Origin: Myxococcota bacterium
Lineage (GTDB): Bacteria; Myxococcota_A; UBA796; CAJQPC01
Direction: 5' to 3'
Length of the DNA: 64,000 nucleotides
Assembly (NCBI GenBank): GCA_023150845.1
Contig: JAKLKD010000011.1
Span: 21,967-85,966 of the forward strand
In this document: piece by piece, positions 44,187 through 53,377 of the stretch
Position numbering within the stretch: the stretch's first letter is position 1
Layout of the letters: each line of letters opens with the position of its first letter
Program-made: the position numbers and the translations under genes
The notes under the pieces: generated by a model
The model's database searches: none
Told to the model about the DNA's origin: nothing
The model's input: only the letters and a program-made list of their open reading frames with translations

Positions 44187-46691
44187 CTACCCCTCCTCCA
44201 CCCGCACCTCACCCGACCGGCCATCGACGGTGACACGTTGACCATCACGCAGCAAGGTTGTTGCGTTGGTGACGTTCACCACGGCGGGCAGGCGGACCTC
44301 GCGGGCGACGACGGCGCCGTGGCTGAGCATGGATCCCAGCTCCAGCACCAGGGCCCCGGCGACCAGAAACAGGGGGGTCCAGCCGGGGTCGGTGGCCGTG
44401 GTGACGAGCACGTCGCCGGGGCGCAGGCGGTGGGCCTCCTCCGGGGAGCGCAGCACCCGCACGAAGCCGGTCGCGCGGCCGGGGGAGATGCCGAGGCCGC
44501 GCAGGGTGCGGCCGCCAGGAGCCACCTCCACGCCCTCGTCGCCCAACAAGAAGACGGGCGGGGCTGGGCGCTCGGCGTAGGCGGCCCACACCGCCCGGCG
44601 GCCCTCGGCCACGCGCAGCAGCTCCGCGGCCTCGCGGCGACCTTGGGCCAGCTCTCGCAGCTCGGGCCACTCCAGCCACCGCGCCAAGGTGCCGTCGCCG
44701 AGGACATCCTGGGTGAGCGTGGTCAAGGCGCGCTGGAGGGACCAGGCCACACGGTCAAAGTGGAAGCGCTGCTCCTCCCGAAGCTGCATGTGCCGCCGGG
44801 CGAGGCGCACCGTCGCCAGGGTGAGCCGCCCGCCGAGCCCCTTCGCCTGGGCCTGAAGCTGGGCCATCGCCGCGTCTGAAGCCGCCGCCTGGGCCCGGGC
44901 CAGCGCGACGGGGTCTTCCCGAGATCCCCGGCGCCAAGACTCCAAGAGCGGCTCGATCAGGCTGGGGTCGTCCCCCCAGCGCGGGGCGAAGATCTCCCAG
45001 GAGCTGCTGCTCGCCCGGTGCCCGAACCGCCGCAGGAGCGCGTCCCGGTCCCCGCCCAAGGCCACCTCCCGCAGGGCGAGGTTCACCTCGGTCGTGCGGC
45101 TGCCTTCAGGGGCGCGCAGGAGGTCGTCGAGCTGCTCCGGGGGCACGAGGCCGCCGAGGGTCTGATGCAACAGATTCGCTAGCAGAAGCGAGATGACGTG
45201 GATCTTGATGTACTCCCGCAGGAGCAGGATGAGGCGCTCGATCCGGGAGACGAGGGCGCCTGCGTCCGGGGCGGGGCCCTCCAGGCTAGGGAGCTCCCGG
45301 TCGAGGCGCTCCACGAAGCGGTCCCAGGAGAGGTGGTTCGTGAGCGGGTTCCACCGGAAACGCTGCCAGCGACGCTCTCGGGCCGTGGTCGAGAGGATCG
45401 AGCGGTACACCCTGAAGTCCGGCGGGTAAGCCCAGCGGCGGGTCCAGCGGTGAAGCTCCTCTGGGGGCAAAAACTCCATCATGAACGCCGGGGGCGGCAG
45501 GCCGGGCAGCTTAAACGCGAGGTGCCGGAACACCGTGGCGTTGACGTAGGGGTAACCTCGCAGCAACCTTGTTGCCTGATCACCGCCCAAGAGGCGCCGG
45601 GAGGTCTCGGGGTAAGCGATGAACCACTCCAAGAGCCCGCCGACGATGGACCAGCCCATGGGCGTGACCGGGCCGATGAACCGTTCGCCGATGAAGCGGC
45701 GGGTCCACAGGGCGGGGCCGGCGCGGGTGGGCTCCCCGGCGGCGGTGATCGGCCGGGCCTGCAGCAAGAACAGGCGCCCGGCGGGGTCCATGGCCCACTC
45801 GACGTCTTGGGGGCAGCCCGTGAGGCGCTCCACGGCGAGGCCCAGGCGCCCGAGCTTGCGGCGCTCGTTGGGGGTGAGCCGGGGCTCCTCTGGCCGGGGG
45901 ACCGCCGCCCAGACCAGGTCCTCCGACGAGCCGGGGACGAGCTGCCGGGGCTGCTCGACGGGGCTCACCGCCCGATCCTCCACCTGCAGGCGCGCGGCGA
46001 GGCGGCCCAAGAGCGGCAGGCGGCGGGGTCGGCCCAAGGTCGCGCGCTCGGGGGTGACCTGGCCGGAGACCAGGGCCTCGCCCATGCCAAACACGGCCTC
46101 TAAGGTCATCTCCGCGAAGCTGCCCGTCACCGGGTTCATCGTGAACAAGACCCCGGAGACCCGGGCGTCGATGAGCGGCATGATCACCACGCCCATGCCC
46201 AGGCGCCCCACGGCCCGGCCCTCGGCGCCCCGGTACACATGCACCCGGTCGGCGAAGAGGCTGGCCCAGCAGCGCCGCACGGCCGCCTCCAGGGCGTCGC
46301 CTTGTCGCACGTTGAGCAAGGTCGAGAGCTGCCCGGCGAAGCTGCGCTCCTTGCCATCCTCACCCAAGGCTGAAGAGCGCACCACGAGGCGATCCCCGAG
46401 CCCGCCGCAGGCCACCCGCAGGGCCCCGGCGAGGGTGGGCGGCATCGCCCCGGCGTTGACCCGGTGCCTCAGCCCCGCCGCCAGCTCGATGCGCCCGGCG
46501 CGCTCAAAGCGCTCAAGCTCGTCAACGAGCTTGTTGTGCTCTAAGAACAGCCGCAGCGCGGCGTCGGTGAGGGCCACGCCCGGCGGCACGGGCAGCCCGG
46601 CGCGGGTGAGCCGGGCCAAGGAGGCCGCCTTGCCGCCGACGTGGTCCAGCTCCTCGGCGGTGAGGTCGTGCAGCGGGGCGAGGAGGCGCAT
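44187..46691 (-). CDS. Rifampicin-phosphotransferase/PEP-synthase-like dikinase
   Basis: 834 aa. The N-terminal about 320 residues are a PPDK-type ATP-grasp domain (LDHVGGKAASLARLTRAGLP, LVVRSSALGEDG, SFAGQ and GCPQDVEWAM). A middle helical region comes next, and the C-terminal PEP-utilisers swivelling domain carries the phosphorylated His in GSMLSHGAVVAREVRLPAV. Order and length (RPH is about 865 aa) suit rifampicin phosphotransferase better than PEP synthase, since the PEP-binding barrel is missing. The true substrate is unknown. It is likely co-transcribed with the CotH-like gene 52 nt upstream. Confidence 0.7.
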   Translation of the reverse strand: MRLLAPLHDLTAEELDHVGGKAASLARLTRAGLPVPPGVALTDAALRLFLEHNKLVDELERFERAGRIELAAGLRHRVNAGAMPPTLAGALRVACGGLGDRLVVRSSALGEDGKERSFAGQLSTLLNVRQGDALEAAVRRCWASLFADRVHVYRGAEGRAVGRLGMGVVIMPLIDARVSGVLFTMNPVTGSFAEMTLEAVFGMGEALVSGQVTPERATLGRPRRLPLLGRLAARLQVEDRAVSPVEQPRQLVPGSSEDLVWAAVPRPEEPRLTPNERRKLGRLGLAVERLTGCPQDVEWAMDPAGRLFLLQARPITAAGEPTRAGPALWTRRFIGERFIGPVTPMGWSIVGGLLEWFIAYPETSRRLLGGDQATRLLRGYPYVNATVFRHLAFKLPGLPPPAFMMEFLPPEELHRWTRRWAYPPDFRVYRSILSTTARERRWQRFRWNPLTNHLSWDRFVERLDRELPSLEGPAPDAGALVSRIERLILLLREYIKIHVISLLLANLLHQTLGGLVPPEQLDDLLRAPEGSRTTEVNLALREVALGGDRDALLRRFGHRASSSSWEIFAPRWGDDPSLIEPLLESWRRGSREDPVALARAQAAASDAAMAQLQAQAKGLGGRLTLATVRLARRHMQLREEQRFHFDRVAWSLQRALTTLTQDVLGDGTLARWLEWPELRELAQGRREAAELLRVAEGRRAVWAAYAERPAPPVFLLGDEGVEVAPGGRTLRGLGISPGRATGFVRVLRSPEEAHRLRPGDVLVTTATDPGWTPLFLVAGALVLELGSMLSHGAVVAREVRLPAVVNVTNATTLLRDGQRVTVDGRSGEVRVEEG

Positions 46692-46743
46692 TCACCCGAT
46701 CTAATGCGGCGCCCGCGGGGGGGCGAGGCGCCGGGGGCGAGGC

Positions 46744-48357
46744 TCACTCGGCCAGGGCCTCGGTCACCACCTCGTGCCGGGACTCGACGTGCGCGACCAG
46801 GTCCTCCACGGAGCCCTCAAACGCGGCGTCGGAGCTCAGCATCGTGGACTCCGCCCGCTCGCCGCCCTCACCGATGACGTAGGGCTCGATCAGGGCGTGC
46901 AGGGTCTCGGCCTTGGCCCGGAAGGTCTCCACCTCCATGGCGCCCACAACCGCCTCGGCGAGCAGCGCCTCGTACCGGGCGCGGTACACCTCATCGTCCA
47001 TCAGACGGCGGATGAGCGGCCACTCCTCGCCGACGCCGTCATGAAACAGATCCTCTGTCTCCAGAGCCTCCCCCGTGGGCCCGACGTTCTGCAGCGAGAG
47101 GCTGTAGTCCCAGGGGATCCAGGTGAGGCGCCCGCCGTCTTGGGGCACGCCGTAGACGTAGTGGTTCTGGGCCATCGAGCCATACTGATCCCAGTTCACC
47201 ATCACCGTGGTCACGGCCAGCCAGTTCAAGAAGCCGTCCACGTCAAAGCCCGCCTCCAAGGCCGCGCGAAAGGCCTCACCTTGGAGGCTCTGGTCGTTGA
47301 GGTCCTCCAGCACGGCGATGATGTCTGACCAGTCCGCGGCGTCCTCGTTGGTCTTCTTCTCGAAGCTCTCCTCCTCAAAGCAGGTCCAGTCCGCGCAGTC
47401 GCCCTCGGGTTTGTAGAGGTTGCCCGACTCATCCCCCCACACGCGGTCCATGAGCTGATCCGAAGGATCCTCCATCATCGTGTACAGACCCCGGTACTCG
47501 GGGCCCTCGCCCACGTCCCAATACACGGCGACGAAGGCGTTCCGCGCGGCGGGCAGGCCCCGATCCTCCAGGATCCAAGACGCCAGGACGTCGTGCATCA
47601 AGGAGTCATCGGACATGCCGTTGGAGAAGGTCATCTCCGAGAAGCCGTACAGGCGCTGATCGTCGATCTGGGGGAAGTCGTCCTCGTACTTGTCGAGGTT
47701 CAGGCGAAAGGGCAGCTTCTCGCTCCCTTGAGACCAGGCGGTGGAGAGCGTCGAGTTGCCCTTGTAACGAATCCCGACGTGGCACCACACCACACCATCG
47801 GCGCTGACCGTCGCGGGCACATAGGTCGGGTCGTCGTCAAAGAAGGAGAGGCCGCCGCCGCCCGCGCCGCCGCCGAAGGAGTCGGGCATACACATCAGCT
47901 CGCCGCCGGGGCCGTCTGTGCAGGCGCCGGAGATGTCCCCCGTCGAGAGCTCGGCGTCACAGTCGTCCCCTTCGGACAGGCCCTCGCAGGCCTCGGCGAG
48001 CGCCCGCATGTCCGCCTGGGTGAGCTCCTCGGGGCCGCCGCCGCCGCCGGGCCCAGCGCCGCCGCCCTCGCCGAAGGCCGCCCCGGCGAGGGCCTCCATG
48101 TCGGCCTGCATGGTGGCGTAGTCGTCGGGATCGATCACGACGTCGATGCGGCGCACGCGGCTGAGGTCAAACACGCCGTCGTAGTCGGCCTCGGCGTCTT
48201 TGCTGTGGGTCAGCTCGCCCCAGCCCGCCGTGCGGTCGCCGCTCACGACGCAGGCCTCGTCGAGGGTCTCCGCGAGGCTCGCGGTGTCGTCGGTGCTGGC
48301 GTCCTTGTCGCAGGCGGCGGCGAAGGTGAAGGCGAGGGCGGCGAGCGGTCGGCGCAT
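46744..48357 (-). CDS. CotH-kinase-family lipoprotein
   Basis: 537 aa. A signal peptide with lipobox AFTFAAAC is followed by an acidic and Gly-rich insert (about 85-165) and a CotH-like domain: IDVVIDPDDYATM, GIRYKGNSTLS, LPFRLNLDKYEDD, QRLYGFSEMTFSNGMSD, then EYRGLYTMMEDPSD, LYKPEG and the late IPWDYSLSL. CotH proteins have an atypical kinase fold and phosphorylate spore-coat proteins in Bacillus. Here the role on the cell surface is unknown. GGAG lies 8 nt before the ATG at 48357. It is followed by the RPH-like gene. Confidence 0.8.
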   Translation of the reverse strand: MRRPLAALAFTFAAACDKDASTDDTASLAETLDEACVVSGDRTAGWGELTHSKDAEADYDGVFDLSRVRRIDVVIDPDDYATMQADMEALAGAAFGEGGGAGPGGGGGPEELTQADMRALAEACEGLSEGDDCDAELSTGDISGACTDGPGGELMCMPDSFGGGAGGGGLSFFDDDPTYVPATVSADGVVWCHVGIRYKGNSTLSTAWSQGSEKLPFRLNLDKYEDDFPQIDDQRLYGFSEMTFSNGMSDDSLMHDVLASWILEDRGLPAARNAFVAVYWDVGEGPEYRGLYTMMEDPSDQLMDRVWGDESGNLYKPEGDCADWTCFEEESFEKKTNEDAADWSDIIAVLEDLNDQSLQGEAFRAALEAGFDVDGFLNWLAVTTVMVNWDQYGSMAQNHYVYGVPQDGGRLTWIPWDYSLSLQNVGPTGEALETEDLFHDGVGEEWPLIRRLMDDEVYRARYEALLAEAVVGAMEVETFRAKAETLHALIEPYVIGEGGERAESTMLSSDAAFEGSVEDLVAHVESRHEVVTEALAE

Positions 48358-48699
48358 GAGATCGGCTCCGGTTGGGTCCACGGTCACCCTAGCACCCTGG
48401 TGAGCTGAACTGGTGGTGGAGCCGGGCGAGCGGCGGCGTGGGCGGGGCGGGCGGCGAAGATCAGGGTCAAGGCGAAACACAACAACCTCGCTGCGTTCAG
48501 AGAACCCGAGGTTCAACGGGGCAGGCGCGTGGGCCGAGCGAGAGGTCCCGGCGCCCCAGCGGGCGAGGTCCACGGCGGCGCCGCGAGGGCGGATTCGTGA
48601 GGGTTCGCCTTGCGATGGGCTGCGCCGTCGTTCATCATGGGGAAGCGCCCCTTTGGATCGCCGTCGCGCGGCGATGCCCCAGCGACCCACCGTGAGAGG
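48358..48699. other. 342-bp non-coding region between divergent lipoprotein genes
   Basis: No gene is supported here. Two inverted repeats are visible: AACCTCG with CGAGGTT (48484-48513, 16-nt loop) and ATCGCCG with CGGCGAT (48657-48675, 5-nt loop). The second ends 27 bp before the RCC1 start. No clear promoter was found. Confidence 0.4.
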
Positions 48700-48702
48700 A
48701 TG

Positions 48703-49860
48703 ATGCGTAAGGTCGATGAAGCCGCCGCCGCTCAAGCCCAGGTCGGGCGCCGCTCCGCGGGTCGAGCGCGCCTTGCCGGGCCGAGCGAGGGCGCCCGCCG
48801 TCGCCGCTGGCGCGCGACCACGCTCACCTGCTTGCTGAGCGTGGCGGCCTGCAGCGGCGGCGACCGACGTGGTGACGAACGAGACGCCGCGCCAAACGCA
48901 GATCGGGCTGCGGCTCCTGTGGCGTACAAACAGGTCGTCGTCGGCAACACGCAGGCTTGCGCGCTGCGGGAGGACGGGAGCGTGGAGTGTTGGGGCGCGA
49001 CGGAGGAAGAGATCGAGATTGGGACAACAGACATCTACTACCATGAGGGCGTCGCACCAGATGGCTTGTTCGAGAGGCTGGACATCTCTGGTGTGAGCAG
49101 GACTGGACAGCCCGTCAACTCAGCCAGCGGCAGAGCGTGCGCCATTGAGCGTGGATCCTCAACCATTTGCTGCTGGGGTCGCGCCAACTTCGGCCGTAAC
49201 GGCAACAAGACGTGCGCTCAGATGCTTGCTGCATTCGAACATGACCCCTTTACGGAGGTTGTAAATGGTGAGACGCAGGTATGTGGCTTAACAACTTCGG
49301 GCGAGTTACGGTGCCGAGACGACCACGGCACCGAGCACATCGTCACTGGTGTTCTTGACATTGCTGGTTCAGGTTACTCAGTCTTCGCTTATTATGAAGA
49401 CGGACTCTTCGAGGATGCGATCCTGAGCGGTGGCGGAGATTGCCGCACCGTTGACACCCTCGGTGACAGCGCAACGTCTATCCCGAAAGGACTCACAAAT
49501 CCATCGCTGGTAGACGGCTCCCCAAGCTGCCTATGGCAGTCTGAACCAGGGATCATTCGATGCGCTGACAGCCGCGGCGACTGGGATCCCGGGTCTGGAA
49601 TGGTCGACGCCGTTGGCCGTGGAACCACGACCTGCGCCATCTACGAGTCCGGCGAGGTCCGCTGTGAGACTCCTCACTACGACTATTCCGACTCCGACTA
49701 CACCAGCGACTGGCCCGACGACCCCGTAGGCCAGTTCAAGCAAATCGCCCTCTGGCCTGACAACGCCAGCGTAGGCTGCGGCGTCACCCTCGATGGGCAG
49801 ATCTCGTGCTGGGGCTCCCCCTCCGGGCAGGCCCGAAGGATCGTCAGCGATGCTCCCTGA
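48703..49860 (+). CDS. RCC1-like repeat lipoprotein, copy 1
   Basis: About 385 aa from the ATG at 48703 (GAGAGG just upstream; a further ATG at 48700). A long basic N-region leads to a signal with lipobox SVAAC. The mature protein has about six RCC1-like blades, each with a Cys pair: VGNTQACALREDGSVECWG, ACAIERGSSTICCWG, QVCGLTTSGELRC, SCLWQSEPGIIRC, TCAIYESGEVRC and CGVTLDGQISCWG. It is paralogous to the following gene. Its middle part is visibly less GC-rich than its neighbours. The function is unknown. Confidence 0.75.
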   Translation: MRKVDEAAAAQAQVGRRSAGRARLAGPSEGARRRRWRATTLTCLLSVAACSGGDRRGDERDAAPNADRAAAPVAYKQVVVGNTQACALREDGSVECWGATEEEIEIGTTDIYYHEGVAPDGLFERLDISGVSRTGQPVNSASGRACAIERGSSTICCWGRANFGRNGNKTCAQMLAAFEHDPFTEVVNGETQVCGLTTSGELRCRDDHGTEHIVTGVLDIAGSGYSVFAYYEDGLFEDAILSGGGDCRTVDTLGDSATSIPKGLTNPSLVDGSPSCLWQSEPGIIRCADSRGDWDPGSGMVDAVGRGTTTCAIYESGEVRCETPHYDYSDSDYTSDWPDDPVGQFKQIALWPDNASVGCGVTLDGQISCWGSPSGQARRIVSDAP

Positions 49861-50962
49861 GCGCCGGGCCTTGAGCCTTCTCCTCTTCGCCGCCCTCTGC
49901 GCCTGTGGCGGCGACGACCCGACTCGCCCCAATCCGACGGACGATGACACGACCGAATACCTCGACCCCCCTGACCGAATCCCTACAGACTCCGGCTCTT
50001 TTGACCACGAGTACCATCTCCAGACCCTCGCGGTCGGAAACACCCAGGTCTGCGCGGTTCGTGACAATGGCTGGCCCATCTGCTGGGGCGCAACCGAGGT
50101 CGAGATCGAGCTCGGCACAGAAGACCTCTACTATTATGATGGGGTGGCTCCCACAGGCGTCACCTTCTCCAAGCTTCATTTCTCAGGTCTCTCGCGCCTA
50201 GACGAGCCCCAACACTCCGCCAGCGGGCGCGTCTGCGCCATCTTTGAGGATCCCACCATCTCCTGCTGCTGGGGGCGGGCCACTAGGTTTGATCAGCTCA
50301 TGCTCTGCGATTACCGCGATCACGCCCCCGCCGATGACCCCTTCGCCCAGGTCGTCTCGCTCACCGTCGCCGACTGTTACCTCCACACCTCCGGCCGCCT
50401 CTGGTGCTGGGACTCCCAAGGCCAATGGGACCTCGCCACCGACATCGCCCAGGTCTCCACCGCCCACCGCACCCTCTACGCCCTCCACAACGACGGCTCC
50501 CTCTCCTCTTGGCTCATGCTCTCCGACGAGTGTGAGACCAACGCCCCCAACGACCTCTCCCGCGAGACCCTCTCCGCGGACATCACAAACCCCGCCCTCG
50601 TCGAAGGCGCCGACGCCTGCCTCTGGGACCGGGACGACGGACAGATCCGCTGCCTCAACCCCGACTTCAACCGCGACGCCGGGCCTGGCGTCGCCCAGGT
50701 CGTCGGACTCGGCGGCGTCACCTGTGCACGGTACGAGACCGGCGAGGTCCGCTGTGAGGCCCCCGAAGGATGCTGCGAGCTCCAGAGCCCACAGCCTGAG
50801 ACCGGGGCGTTTCAGCCCGAGGGCCTCTTCAAACACATCGCCCTCTGGCCCGACTCCGCCACCGTCGGCTGCGGCGTCACCTTGGAGGGGGAGGCCCGCT
50901 GCTGGGGCGAACCCGGCGGACAGGCCACACGCATCGTCACCGATGTGCCGAGCTGGGATTGA
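49850..50962 (+). CDS. RCC1-like repeat lipoprotein, copy 2
   Basis: 370 aa. The signal MLPERRALSLLLFAALCAC has a lipobox. The mature protein follows copy 1 blade by blade: AVGNTQVCAVRDNGWPICWG and GATEVEIELGTEDLYYYDGV mirror the same segments at 48703-49860, and it ends in CGVTLEGEARCWG. It overlaps copy 1 by 11 nt (ATG at 49850, TGA at 49858-49860). It is more GC-rich than copy 1. The two are therefore an old tandem duplication with different composition, or separate acquisitions. Confidence 0.8.
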   Translation: MLPERRALSLLLFAALCACGGDDPTRPNPTDDDTTEYLDPPDRIPTDSGSFDHEYHLQTLAVGNTQVCAVRDNGWPICWGATEVEIELGTEDLYYYDGVAPTGVTFSKLHFSGLSRLDEPQHSASGRVCAIFEDPTISCCWGRATRFDQLMLCDYRDHAPADDPFAQVVSLTVADCYLHTSGRLWCWDSQGQWDLATDIAQVSTAHRTLYALHNDGSLSSWLMLSDECETNAPNDLSRETLSADITNPALVEGADACLWDRDDGQIRCLNPDFNRDAGPGVAQVVGLGGVTCARYETGEVRCEAPEGCCELQSPQPETGAFQPEGLFKHIALWPDSATVGCGVTLEGEARCWGEPGGQATRIVTDVPSWD

Positions 50963-51008
50963 TGAGCCGCGCGCAACTTCGGTGAAGTCTCGGCTACACT
51001 GCGCACCT

Positions 51009-51680
51009 ATGCTCATCTCGCTCCTGCTCCTCGCCTGCGGCTCCCCCGCGCCCAAGACCCCAGACACGCCCACCCCGGCCACGACGCCCACCCCGACGGC
51101 CAGCCCGGCGGCGGACGACACCTTCGCCAACGTCGCCCCGGCCAAGGTGCTGGAGGTCGTGGACTGCGCTGAGCGCACCCTCGCCCGGGTGCAAGAGGCG
51201 CAGTGGGTGTTCTGGGTGTCGTTGCCAAAGCAGCCCCTCCAGGTGGAGGACCAGCTCTTGTTGGGCAAGGGCCCGCTCTTGACGGCCGTGACCTGCGGCG
51301 AGGCGACGTACAACGATGTTGTTGTCATTGAGCAGGCCAAGGTGGTCAACGCCGAGCAGGCGCAGGCGGCCTTGGGGCTCAAGCCGCCCGAGGGTGGGCT
51401 GAGCATCGCCGAGCTCGTCGCCAAGCGGGCGGAGCTGGCGGGCAAGCCGGTGAAGGTGCGGGGCCGGGTGGTGAAGCTCAACAAGGGCATCTTCGGCAAG
51501 AACTGGATGCACATCGTCGATGGCTCCCAGGCCGAGGGCGACCTCACGATCACCAGCGACAGCTTCGCCGAGGTCGGGCAGGTCGTCACGGCCTCTGCGA
51601 CCCTCACGATCGACAAGGACCTCGGGTTCGGCTACTTCTACAGCGAGATCTTGGAGGACGCCGCGCTCACGGTGGAGTGA
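51009..51680 (+). CDS. Lipoprotein with OB-fold-like domain
   Basis: 223 aa. The signal MLISLLLLAC has a lipobox. A Pro/Thr/Ala-rich linker (TPTPATTPTPTASPAADD) precedes an N-terminal beta region and a C-terminal OB-fold-like segment (KPVKVRGRVVKLNKGIFGKN, then WMHIVDGSQ, VVTASATLTIDKDLGFGYFY). Similar lipoproteins with tRNA-anti-like OB folds occur in Myxococcota, and their role is unknown. It may be co-regulated with the next gene 63 nt downstream. Confidence 0.7.
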   Translation: MLISLLLLACGSPAPKTPDTPTPATTPTPTASPAADDTFANVAPAKVLEVVDCAERTLARVQEAQWVFWVSLPKQPLQVEDQLLLGKGPLLTAVTCGEATYNDVVVIEQAKVVNAEQAQAALGLKPPEGGLSIAELVAKRAELAGKPVKVRGRVVKLNKGIFGKNWMHIVDGSQAEGDLTITSDSFAEVGQVVTASATLTIDKDLGFGYFYSEILEDAALTVE

Positions 51681-51743
51681 TCCCCGCTTGTGTTTGGCGG
51701 GGCTTTGGCCCATGATGGTTGGGCCCACCGACATGGAGGTCTG

Positions 51744-52556
51744 GTGCGCTCGCTCCTGGTGCTCAGCCTGCTCGGCCTGTTGGCCTGTGGTCCCGGCCGC
51801 TCCCTTGACCGCGCCGAGCGCGCGCTGCAGGAGGGCGACTTCGCCGGGGCCGAGGCGGGCTTTCGGCAGGTGCTGGAGCGCTGGCCCGACCAGGCCGACG
51901 CGCTCTATGGCCTCGGCTTTGTGTACAACGCGAGCGGCGACGTCTCCCGCGCCCGGGACTACTTCAACCGCTGCGTGCGGGTGGCCCCCCAAGACGCCCG
52001 CGGGCACCGGGGCCTGGGCCTGGTCGCCATCGCCGAAGGCAACCCGCTCCAGGCCGAGGAGCACCTCACCGAGGCCCTGCGCCTGAGCCCCGACGACCCC
52101 CGGGCCCTGAGCACCCTGGGGATGCTGCGACTCAGCGAAGGCCGACACGAGGACGCCCTGGCCTTCTTGACCCGCGCCCAGGCCGCTGAGCCCGACCGCG
52201 CCGAGTACGCGCTGAACATCGCCGAGGCCCAGCTCCGGCTCAAGCGCCACGAGGAGGCCCTGGCCACCGTAGACGCCGCGCTCCAGGCCGAGCTGCGGGA
52301 GCCGCGCTTTCGGGGGATGTTGCTCGTGCTCCACGCCCGGATCATCGTGGCCATGACGTCGGACCGGGTCGATCCCGCCCGCTGCGACGAGACCGCGCCG
52401 CCGGTGCTCACCTGGCTGAGCCGGGCCACGGGGGATCTCGAGGAGGCCATCAGCCTGGGCATCCCCTTGGGCGATCTGCCCGCCGCCCGCCGCCTCGTCG
52501 CGCGCCGCAAGAGCCTCATCGCCGAGCAGTGCCCCGGCGCCGCGAGCCCCGGCTAA
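51744..52556 (+). CDS. TPR lipoprotein (PilF/Tgl-like)
   Basis: 270 aa. The signal VRSLLVLSLLGLLAC has a lipobox. About five TPR units follow (ALQEGDFAGAEAGFRQVLER, ALYGLGFVYNASGDVSRARD, GHRGLGLVAIAEGNPLQAEE, ALSTLGMLRLSEGRHEDALA and EYALNIAEAQLRLKRHEEAL). Small TPR lipoproteins of this type help assemble the PilQ secretin in type IV pilus systems. The minor pilin operon begins 128 nt downstream, so this role is inferred. The GTG at 51744 has GGAGG 4 nt upstream. Confidence 0.75.
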   Translation: MRSLLVLSLLGLLACGPGRSLDRAERALQEGDFAGAEAGFRQVLERWPDQADALYGLGFVYNASGDVSRARDYFNRCVRVAPQDARGHRGLGLVAIAEGNPLQAEEHLTEALRLSPDDPRALSTLGMLRLSEGRHEDALAFLTRAQAAEPDRAEYALNIAEAQLRLKRHEEALATVDAALQAELREPRFRGMLLVLHARIIVAMTSDRVDPARCDETAPPVLTWLSRATGDLEEAISLGIPLGDLPAARRLVARRKSLIAEQCPGAASPG

Positions 52557-52586
52557 ACCCCGAAGATCGCGGCCAGGGCGGACTCT

Positions 52587-52600
52587 GGCCAGATTGGGGC
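52587..52600 (+). promoter_or_regulatory. Weak sigma54-like element before the minor pilin genes
   Basis: GG at 52587-52588 and GC at 52599-52600 are exactly 10 nt apart in TGGCCAGATTGGGGC. The -24 half is close to TGGCAC but the -12 half is poor. A small inverted repeat (TTCCC with GGGAA, 52601-52615) follows. Myxobacterial pilA promoters are sigma54-dependent, but here the evidence is weak. Confidence 0.22.
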
Positions 52601-52684
52601 TTCCCATTTGGGGAAAACTCTGGTAAGTCATACCTTTGCGGGTCTCTGCGCCCCGCGATCACCCCCGCGCCCCGAGAAGGACTC

Positions 52685-53377
52685 TTGGCCACGCGCCCGC
52701 TCCGCACCGGCACCACCCTGACTGAGCTGATGGTCGTCTTGTCGATCATCGGCCTGATGGCGGCGATCGGCCTGGGCACGGTGAAGGACCAGATCCCCCG
52801 CTTCCGCATGGTTCGCGCGGCGAAGCAGCTCTCTTCGGACATCGCCGCGCTGCGTAACACGGCGATTGAGCAGAACCGGGAGACGCGGCTCTTGCTCGTC
52901 GCCGCGGACTCGTCCTGGGAGAGCCCCGGCGCCACGAACGTCGGCGAGTGGTGGATGCAGGTGGGCGACCTGCCCCTCGGCTCCACCCAGTGGGACACCT
53001 TCCCCGCCGACGCGCAGGAGGACGGCGTGGACGACAGCTTCGCCTTGGGCCAGGTCGTCATCACCGAAGACGGCGACGATGAGGTGCCCGGCGTGTCGCT
53101 CAAGCCCTGGGACCCCCTCGCCGGGCCCGGCGCCGGGAACGCCAGCGCCATCGTGTTCTCCCCCCGCGGCTGGCTCTCGAACCCGCCCGGCGACTTCAAC
53201 AGCCAGGGCTACGTCGAGCTCACGCTCGTGAACATCGCCGCCAAACGCGACGGCGTAGACGACTCGATCACCGTGCGGATCGCCCGGTCAGGAATGGTAC
53301 GCCTCGTGTCTTCTCTTGGGGAAGACTTGGGGGGAACCGCCGGGACCGCCACCGGATCCAGCGCGGGAGGACCATGA
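52685..53377 (+). CDS. FimT/GspH-type minor pseudopilin
   Basis: 230 aa. The TTG start, with AGAAGGA just upstream, gives a 9-residue leader ending in Gly9. The processed N-terminus TTLTELMVVLSIIGLMA has Glu at mature position 5 and a hydrophobic pilin helix, so it is cleaved and methylated by a prepilin peptidase. The rest is a GspH/FimT-like beta domain (LSSDIAALRNTAIEQNRETRL). It is the first of the minor pilin genes and overlaps the next by 4 nt. Confidence 0.85.
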   Translation: MATRPLRTGTTLTELMVVLSIIGLMAAIGLGTVKDQIPRFRMVRAAKQLSSDIAALRNTAIEQNRETRLLLVAADSSWESPGATNVGEWWMQVGDLPLGSTQWDTFPADAQEDGVDDSFALGQVVITEDGDDEVPGVSLKPWDPLAGPGAGNASAIVFSPRGWLSNPPGDFNSQGYVELTLVNIAAKRDGVDDSITVRIARSGMVRLVSSLGEDLGGTAGTATGSSAGGP

